A stretch of DNA of 11,076 bases from an uncultured Actinoplanes sp. (GTDB lineage Bacteria; Actinomycetota; Actinomycetes; Mycobacteriales; Micromonosporaceae). Position 1 is the stretch's first letter; each line of letters begins with the position of its first letter. Shown here piece after piece: positions 7,184 to 11,076 of this stretch. The notes under the pieces were generated by a model. The model was not told the DNA's origin, ran no database searches, and saw only the letters and a program-made list of their open reading frames with translations. Made by a program: the position numbers and the translations under genes. Location of the stretch: NCBI GenBank assembly GCA_934667465.1, contig CAKUMG010000105.1, forward strand, positions 1 to 11,076. Direction: 5' to 3'.

Positions 7184-8356
7184 ATGGATCACGAGCTGAT
7201 TGCTGGGCGGAGCTTCGGCGAAGTGTATCGGGTCACGAATCGGGCAGACTTGCATGCGTTTCTTGTGGAAGCCGTTGAAGCCTCGGGCGCGCGAGTGCTG
7301 TACGTGAGCGATGCGGGTCGAGCTCCCGTGTATCTCGGTGTCCGGCTGGACTCGGATGAGCGGCTAGGGATGCTCATATATCCATTCCGTGTCACTAGGA
7401 ACACGATCCGTAATCGACCGGCTGATGAGGTTCGAGGCCAGCTACGGTACGGCTCCGAGGAAAGCTGGGAGCGTGCGCATCCGGTCGGACGCGATGTTGC
7501 CGGTGTGGACGTAACTATGATTGTCGGGATCGATCTTGAAGATCGAGTGCTGATCGGGTTGGACTCTAGCTTATGGGACCCGCTACCGATGGGCATTTCC
7601 TTTTATGCGAAAGTCGCTAACGTGGTGCATGCGCAACAAAATGGTTGGCATGTGTGGGAAAAGGTAAACCGGGCTGGTTCGAAGCGATCGCAGCCACGTT
7701 CTTCGAGTAACTTGGAGACTGTGGTTGCTTTTAGGCCGGAAAGGTTGATTGACTACGCGCGGCTCGAAAGGCGTGCTAGTCTACTTGGTCTTGATCAGCC
7801 TCTGCGGTACTCTGCTGCAGTGGCCATGACTAAAGCGTCCATCTCAGATGAAGCGCTACCGAGGCATGTGCTTGAGGATCAGTTCGATCTTTCTAGTGAA
7901 CAAATCTTGAATATTATTAATGGCCGAACACGGCTTGCTGTGGCGGTCAGGGGTGGTGTGGCGGAGCATCATCTGGAGCAGCAACTTTCAACGCTGCCAT
8001 ATGTCAGCGAAGTTCGGCGCCTAGACATTGATGCGATGCACGATTTCGATGTAGTCTTGGCTACAGGTGATATGGTGCGTGTGGAGTGTAAGAACGCCAG
8101 CCCGAATAAGTTCAGGAACGGCAGCTATCGTGTTGAGGTCCAGAAAACTCGGGCTTCGAAGGGTGATCCTGCCTCTCGGTTCTATCCAGTCGATGCCTTT
8201 GATGTAGTTGCAGCATGTTTATTCTCCGCGACGGGTGCTTGGCGGTTCGTATTCGGTCGCACGGCGGACATGCAAAGACATAATAAATTCTCAGATCGCC
8301 TTGCTCCTGTTCAAGAAATCACCGAATCGTGGGTATCCGACTTGGCTAGCTTATAG
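7184..8356 (+). CDS. Probable PD-(D/E)XK restriction endonuclease paired with the cytosine methyltransferase
   Basis: A 390-residue protein that I do not recognise as a named enzyme. The C-terminal third fits a PD-(D/E)XK nuclease: Glu261 in a predicted helix (GGVAEHHLEQQL), then DFDVVL with Asp287/Asp289, then VRVECKN with Glu301 and Lys303, then VEVQKTR (317-323) and a helix PVDAFDVVAACLF. The N-terminal ~190 residues (YLGVRLDSDERLGMLIYPF, IGLDSSLWDPLPMGISFY) form a separate domain, probably for DNA recognition. They recall, from memory only, the 'methylase-associated X1' type domain. A GGGAGGGG ribosome site lies 1-8 bases before ATG 7184. There is no signal peptide or membrane segment. 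It is transcribed away from the methyltransferase and shares its lower GC (hand-counted 60-base lines gave 43-65%, against 73% in a tldD line). Function is inferred from motif plus neighbour; a methyl-directed or other nuclease role is possible. Confidence 0.7.
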   Translation: MDHELIAGRSFGEVYRVTNRADLHAFLVEAVEASGARVLYVSDAGRAPVYLGVRLDSDERLGMLIYPFRVTRNTIRNRPADEVRGQLRYGSEESWERAHPVGRDVAGVDVTMIVGIDLEDRVLIGLDSSLWDPLPMGISFYAKVANVVHAQQNGWHVWEKVNRAGSKRSQPRSSSNLETVVAFRPERLIDYARLERRASLLGLDQPLRYSAAVAMTKASISDEALPRHVLEDQFDLSSEQILNIINGRTRLAVAVRGGVAEHHLEQQLSTLPYVSEVRRLDIDAMHDFDVVLATGDMVRVECKNASPNKFRNGSYRVEVQKTRASKGDPASRFYPVDAFDVVAACLFSATGAWRFVFGRTADMQRHNKFSDRLAPVQEITESWVSDLASL

Positions 8357-8783
8357 GGATGCCGCCTTCTGTCGCAGATCGGCGATCGCTGATATCTGAA
8401 TGGTGGCCGATCTGGTCTCGGCGACGCATCATGTTTATGTTGGCCTTTGGGTGTTTCGTCTACCAGTTGGAACTCATCGACGACGGCCTGCTCGTATCGC
8501 GATGGGGAGCTATCCGGCACCAGTACATGGCCGCGCCTCACAAGCTTGCTCGAAGGGCACGGGCCTGCTGCCTCTCGTGCTGCGATCGGTCAACGTCCGG
8601 CTCGAACCCGCCGCTCCGTGAGCCGGACATCATCGCTCGCGCTACCGAAAGCGCGCGGTCGTCCCGTACGGCGAAGTGCTGCAGCCGTCCCCACCGGTGA
8701 AGACGCGGATCGACACTCGGGAGTTGCCGCAGCCGCAGTGATCGGGGGCGTTTGTGTCGGGGGGTCCGCGTAGGGTCGGGTTC
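8357..8783. other. Gene-poor stretch between the nuclease candidate and tldD, with inverted repeats
   Basis: About 430 bases without a gene I can support. A perfect 9-base inverted repeat GTCCGGCTC/GAGCCGGAC (8595-8603 and 8620-8628, 16-base loop) and a compact hairpin CGCGCT-ACCGAA-AGCGCG (8638-8655) lie in its second half. Composition changes inside it: the first ~150 bases resemble the low-GC island, and the rest returns to high GC. From about 8540 to 8743 one plus frame shows GC-ending codons (LLPLVLRSVNVRLEPAAP, a stop, then VVPYGEVLQPSPPVKTRID), which may be a decayed gene. The hairpins could end transcription from the nuclease gene, but no U-tract follows. Confidence 0.5.
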
Positions 8784-10226
8784 ATGAGCGTGGATCACTT
8801 CGACGAGGCCGGCGTGGCGGTGCAGGCGGCGCTCGATGCCGGGGCGCGGTATGCGGACGCGCGGGTCATGGTGCGGCGCACCGAGGCGATGAGCGCGCGG
8901 GACGGGGCGGTCGAGGAGCTCAGTTCCGACGAGAGCGCGGGGCTGGGGGTGCGCGCGCTGGTCGGGTCGAGCTGGGGCTTCTATGCCGTGCCGGATCTGT
9001 CCGATGCGGCGGCGCGGGCGGCCGGGCGGCGGGCCGCGGAGATCGCCGCTGCCAGTGCGCGGGTGCCGGGGCCGGCGATCGACCTGGTGCCGTCGGCTCC
9101 CGTGACGGCGAGCTGGGCCAGCCCGTGCGAGATCGATCCGCTGTCGGTGCCGCTCTCGGAGAAGGGTGACCTGCTCGTGGCGGCCACCTCGGCGGCCAAG
9201 GGAGCGGGCGCCGACCTGGCCGAGGGCATCTACCAGATCTGGGACACCCGCAAGTGGTTCGTGTCCAGCGACGGGCACCGCATCGACCAGCACGTCCGCG
9301 AGTGCGGGGCCGGCATCACGGCCAGCGCCTACGGCGACAACGAGATCCAGCGCCGGTCGTGGCCGTCGCACCGCGGGCAATATGGCACGCGCGGCTGGGA
9401 GCTGGTGCACGAGCTGGCCCTGACCGACAACGCCGCGCGGATGGCCGAGGAGGCGCGGGCGCTGCTGACCGCCCCGCTCTGCCCCGCCGGCGAGACCACG
9501 CTGATCCTCGGCGGCGAGCAGCTCGCGCTGCAGATCCACGAGTCCGTGGGGCACGCCATCGAGCTCGACCGCATCCTCGGCTGGGAGGCCGCGTTCGCCG
9601 GCACGTCGTGGCTCGACCTGAGCAAGCTCGGCAGCCTGCGCTACGGCTCCGAGCTCATGAACATCACCGTCGACCCGACCATCCCGGGCGCGCTGGGCAG
9701 CTTCGGCTTCGACGACGAGGGCTCGCCCGCGGTCAAGCGCGACGCGGTCCGCGACGGCCTGTGGGTGGGCGTGCTCGCCGGGCGCGACTCGGCGGCGATG
9801 GCCGGCCTCGACTATGCGGGCAGCGTGCGCTCCGACGGCTGGGCGCGGCTGCCGATGGTCCGGATGACCAACGTGGGACTCGAGCCGGGCCCGCACACCC
9901 TCGACGAGATCATCGCCGCCACCGACGACGGCGTGTTCATGGATATCAACCGGTCGTGGTCCATCGACGACAAGCGGCTCAACTTCCAGTTCGGGTGCGA
10001 GATCGGCTACGAGGTGAAGAACGGCAAGCGCGGGCGGATGCTGCGCAATCCCACCTACACGGGCATCGGGCCGAAGTTCTGGCAGTCGATGGACATGCTC
10101 TCCTCGGAGACGGTCGCCTGGGGCACGCCCAACTGCGGCAAGGGGCAGCCGGGTCAGGTCGGGCACACCGGGCACCCGGCCGCGCCCGCCCGCTTCACCA
10201 ACGTCCGCGTCGGGGTGCACGGATGA
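8784..10226 (+). CDS. tldD: TldD-family metalloprotease
   Basis: Peptidase subunit that, in characterised systems, forms a heterodimer with TldE and degrades or trims unfolded or modified peptides (for example microcin B17 and CcdA in E. coli). The protein has 480 residues from ATG 8784, the usual length. The zinc motif HESVGH is at 252-257, and the C-terminal metal-ligand region GTPNCGKGQPGQ is at 447-458 with Cys451, both as expected for an active TldD. The N-terminal region (MVRRTEAMSARDGAVEELSS, residues 29-48) matches the family. An in-frame GTG at 8754 would add ten residues that do not look like TldD, so I use the ATG. The ribosome site is poor (GTAGGG, about 8 bases away). The stop overlaps the next small ORF as ATGA. 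Confidence 0.93.
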   Translation: MSVDHFDEAGVAVQAALDAGARYADARVMVRRTEAMSARDGAVEELSSDESAGLGVRALVGSSWGFYAVPDLSDAAARAAGRRAAEIAAASARVPGPAIDLVPSAPVTASWASPCEIDPLSVPLSEKGDLLVAATSAAKGAGADLAEGIYQIWDTRKWFVSSDGHRIDQHVRECGAGITASAYGDNEIQRRSWPSHRGQYGTRGWELVHELALTDNAARMAEEARALLTAPLCPAGETTLILGGEQLALQIHESVGHAIELDRILGWEAAFAGTSWLDLSKLGSLRYGSELMNITVDPTIPGALGSFGFDDEGSPAVKRDAVRDGLWVGVLAGRDSAAMAGLDYAGSVRSDGWARLPMVRMTNVGLEPGPHTLDEIIAATDDGVFMDINRSWSIDDKRLNFQFGCEIGYEVKNGKRGRMLRNPTYTGIGPKFWQSMDMLSSETVAWGTPNCGKGQPGQVGHTGHPAAPARFTNVRVGVHG

Positions 10227-10426
10227 CCGGGTTCGCGGGGCGCGGCGTCTTCTGCCGGGCGGGCGTGGGGACGGGCCGGCTCGGCGTCCCGCACACGGCA
10301 GGCGCAGGAACAGGCCGGCGCGGTGCGAGCGGCATCTCTCTCATGGCGGGCGTGGGGACGGGCCGGCTCGGCGGGGCGCGGGAGATCGGCGGGACTGGCA
10401 TCGAGGCGAACGGGGTGGGGCGATGA
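10223..10426 (+). CDS. 67-residue Gly/Arg-rich repeat peptide between tldD and the tldE-like gene
   Basis: A small ORF that I do not recognise. Its ATG overlaps the tldD stop (ATGA, 10223-10226) and its TGA overlaps the tldE-like start (ATGA, 10423-10426), so it fits the operon's coupling exactly. GGGGTG precedes the start by about 5 bases. It has 22 Gly and 8 Arg against 2 Glu, a single Cys at 11, and three copies of a nonamer: AGVGTGRLG (13-21), AGAGTGRRG (26-34), AGVGTGRLG (42-50). The middle copy differs from the others mostly at third codon positions (5 of 7 changes), as expected if the peptide is conserved. That argument is weak, because wobble positions of an antisense frame coincide with them. 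No signal peptide is visible. It may be a substrate or precursor for the Tld protease, a linker ORF, or a chance reading of repeat DNA. Confidence 0.45.
   Translation: MTGFAGRGVFCRAGVGTGRLGVPHTAGAGTGRRGASGISLMAGVGTGRLGGAREIGGTGIEANGVGR
10258..10373 (+). repeat. Three 29-base direct repeats inside the tldD-tldE gap
   Basis: Copies start at 10258, 10297 and 10345. The first and third are identical over 29 bases (both begin GGCGGGCGTGGGGACGGG), and the middle one matches at 22 of 29. Start-to-start distances of 39 and 48 are both multiples of three, so each copy encodes the same peptide phase in the 67-codon ORF. Confidence 0.85.
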
Positions 10427-11073
10427 GCGACGAGCGGGAGCTCGCGGGGCGCGTGGTGGAGCTGGCCCGGAAGCTGGCCGGCGCGGGGGCCGAGGCCGAG
10501 GTCACGGCCGTGAACTCCGACGAGGCGCTGACCCGGTTCGCGAACTCGGCGATCCACCAGAACGTCGCCGAGGCCACCACGACCGTGCGGCTGCGGCTGC
10601 ACCTCGACGGACGGACGGCGGGCGGTTCCACGACCGTGATCGGCGCCGACGGGCTGACCGCGCTGGTGGAGCGCACGATCGCCGCGGCCCGGCTGGCGCC
10701 GCCCGACCCGTCCTGGGCCGGGCTCACGGCCCCGGCGCCGCTGCGGCCCGAGGCCGGGTTCGACGAGGCCACCGCGGCCGCCGGACCGCAGGAGCGGGCC
10801 GCCAGGGTGCGGGACTTCGTGGACGCCGCCGGTGGGCTCGAGACCGCGGGCTTCTGCCGGAGCACGTCCGTCTCCGGCGGGTTCGCCAACTCCGCGGGCC
10901 AGTCCGTCGCGGGCCGCGCCGCCGAGGCGATGATGGCGGCGCTCATCGCCCGCCACCTGCCCCTCTCCGGCGCCCAGGCCGACGCGGTGGCGGCCGCCGC
11001 GCACCCGACGCTGCGCAACTGGAACGGCACCGAGGTCGGCGACATCCGCACCGTCGGGCCGCTGGAGGCGTGA
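10423..11073 (+). CDS. Half-length TldE/PmbA-like protein with an unrelated C-terminal tail
   Basis: The N-terminal ~165 residues match TldE, the partner of TldD: AEVTAVNSDEALTRFANSAIHQN (residues 25-47), a variable middle, and ETAGFCRSTSVSGGFANSAG (about 139-158) followed by GRAAEA. Intact TldE is about 430-450 residues; this ORF ends at 216 with TGA 11071-11073. Residues 170-216 (ending HPTLRNWNGTEVGDIRTVG, then PLEA) do not resemble TldE. The two other plus frames over 10920-11073 show no TldE continuation either, so a simple frameshift does not explain the end. The tail recalls the C-terminus of AnsA-like asparaginases (PF06089) from memory. The best reading is a chimera made by deletion, with the join near the GRAAEA codons (about 10908-10925). 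The start is supported by GGTGGGG just upstream and the ATGA overlap. Probably non-functional as TldE. Confidence 0.65.
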   Translation: MSDERELAGRVVELARKLAGAGAEAEVTAVNSDEALTRFANSAIHQNVAEATTTVRLRLHLDGRTAGGSTTVIGADGLTALVERTIAAARLAPPDPSWAGLTAPAPLRPEAGFDEATAAAGPQERAARVRDFVDAAGGLETAGFCRSTSVSGGFANSAGQSVAGRAAEAMMAALIARHLPLSGAQADAVAAAAHPTLRNWNGTEVGDIRTVGPLEA

Positions 11074-11076
11074 CCC

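Noticed and set aside
8595..8628. Possible tRNA T-arm (GGCTCGAACCCGCC)
   Set aside because: The TTCGA loop core is not matched, no acceptor, D or anticodon arms could be folded around it, and the bases are better explained by the 9-base inverted repeat.
8359..8700. 113-codon plus-strand ORF starting 3 bases after the nuclease-candidate stop
   Set aside because: It has no ribosome site at good spacing, irregular codon use, Ser/Arg/Cys-rich sequence without recognisable features, and it crosses two inverted repeats.
8754..8783. Upstream GTG start for tldD adding ten residues
   Set aside because: The added residues (SGGPRRVGF) do not fit the family, and no better ribosome site precedes the GTG than the ATG at 8784.
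8538..10220. 560-codon minus-strand open frame opposite tldD
   Set aside because: It has low-complexity Arg/Ala/Gly/Val composition and lies fully antisense to a gene with an intact HExxxH motif, so it is a GC artefact.
10195..11004. Minus-strand frame with Pro-rich SRPVPTPA repeats opposite the tld gap and tldE-like gene
   Set aside because: It is antisense to a recognisable TldE domain, and its repeats are the complement of the plus-strand ones. It is kept in mind only because its wobble positions coincide with those of the 67-codon ORF.

Overview
The window reads as a piece of a high-GC actinomycete chromosome, probably from the Micromonosporaceae/Streptomyces side of the phylum. That placement rests on codon third positions that are nearly all G or C in the core genes, ATGA start/stop overlaps between genes, GTG and TTG starts, and IS5-type transposase relics of a sort common in Streptomyces and its relatives. 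No rRNA, tRNA or CRISPR array was seen.

Layout. (1) Positions 1-4400, minus strand, hold a five-gene branched-chain amino acid-type (HAAT family) ABC importer operon transcribed livG-livF-livH-livM-substrate-binding lipoprotein. The binding protein is last and runs off the left edge. A consensus-like promoter with an overlapping 15-base palindrome lies just upstream of livG. (2) Positions 4443-5877 are a gene-poor scar. They hold a GC-rich 14-base tandem repeat, a plus-strand IS5-type transposase broken by about four frameshifts, the N-terminal relic of a second transposase on the minus strand fused to its end, and several inverted repeats. (3) Positions 5878-8356 are a lower-GC island with two divergent intact genes: a complete C5-cytosine DNA methyltransferase (minus) and a 390-residue protein (plus) whose C-terminal third has a PD-(D/E)XK nuclease pattern. 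Together they look like a two-gene restriction-modification system. (4) Positions 8357-8783 have no convincing gene but contain strong inverted repeats. (5) Positions 8784-11073, plus strand, hold tldD, a 67-codon Gly/Arg-rich repeat ORF linked by ATGA overlaps on both sides, and a half-length tldE-like gene whose last ~50 residues do not look like TldE.

How the parts relate. The importer genes form one coupled transcript. The methyltransferase and nuclease candidate share a 145-base divergent control region and probably arrived together by transfer, with the transposase debris marking a hot spot on the left. TldD/TldE normally form a protease that trims peptides, including modified ones. The small repeat ORF between them is therefore the most unusual item here, and the broken or chimeric tldE suggests that this end has been rearranged.
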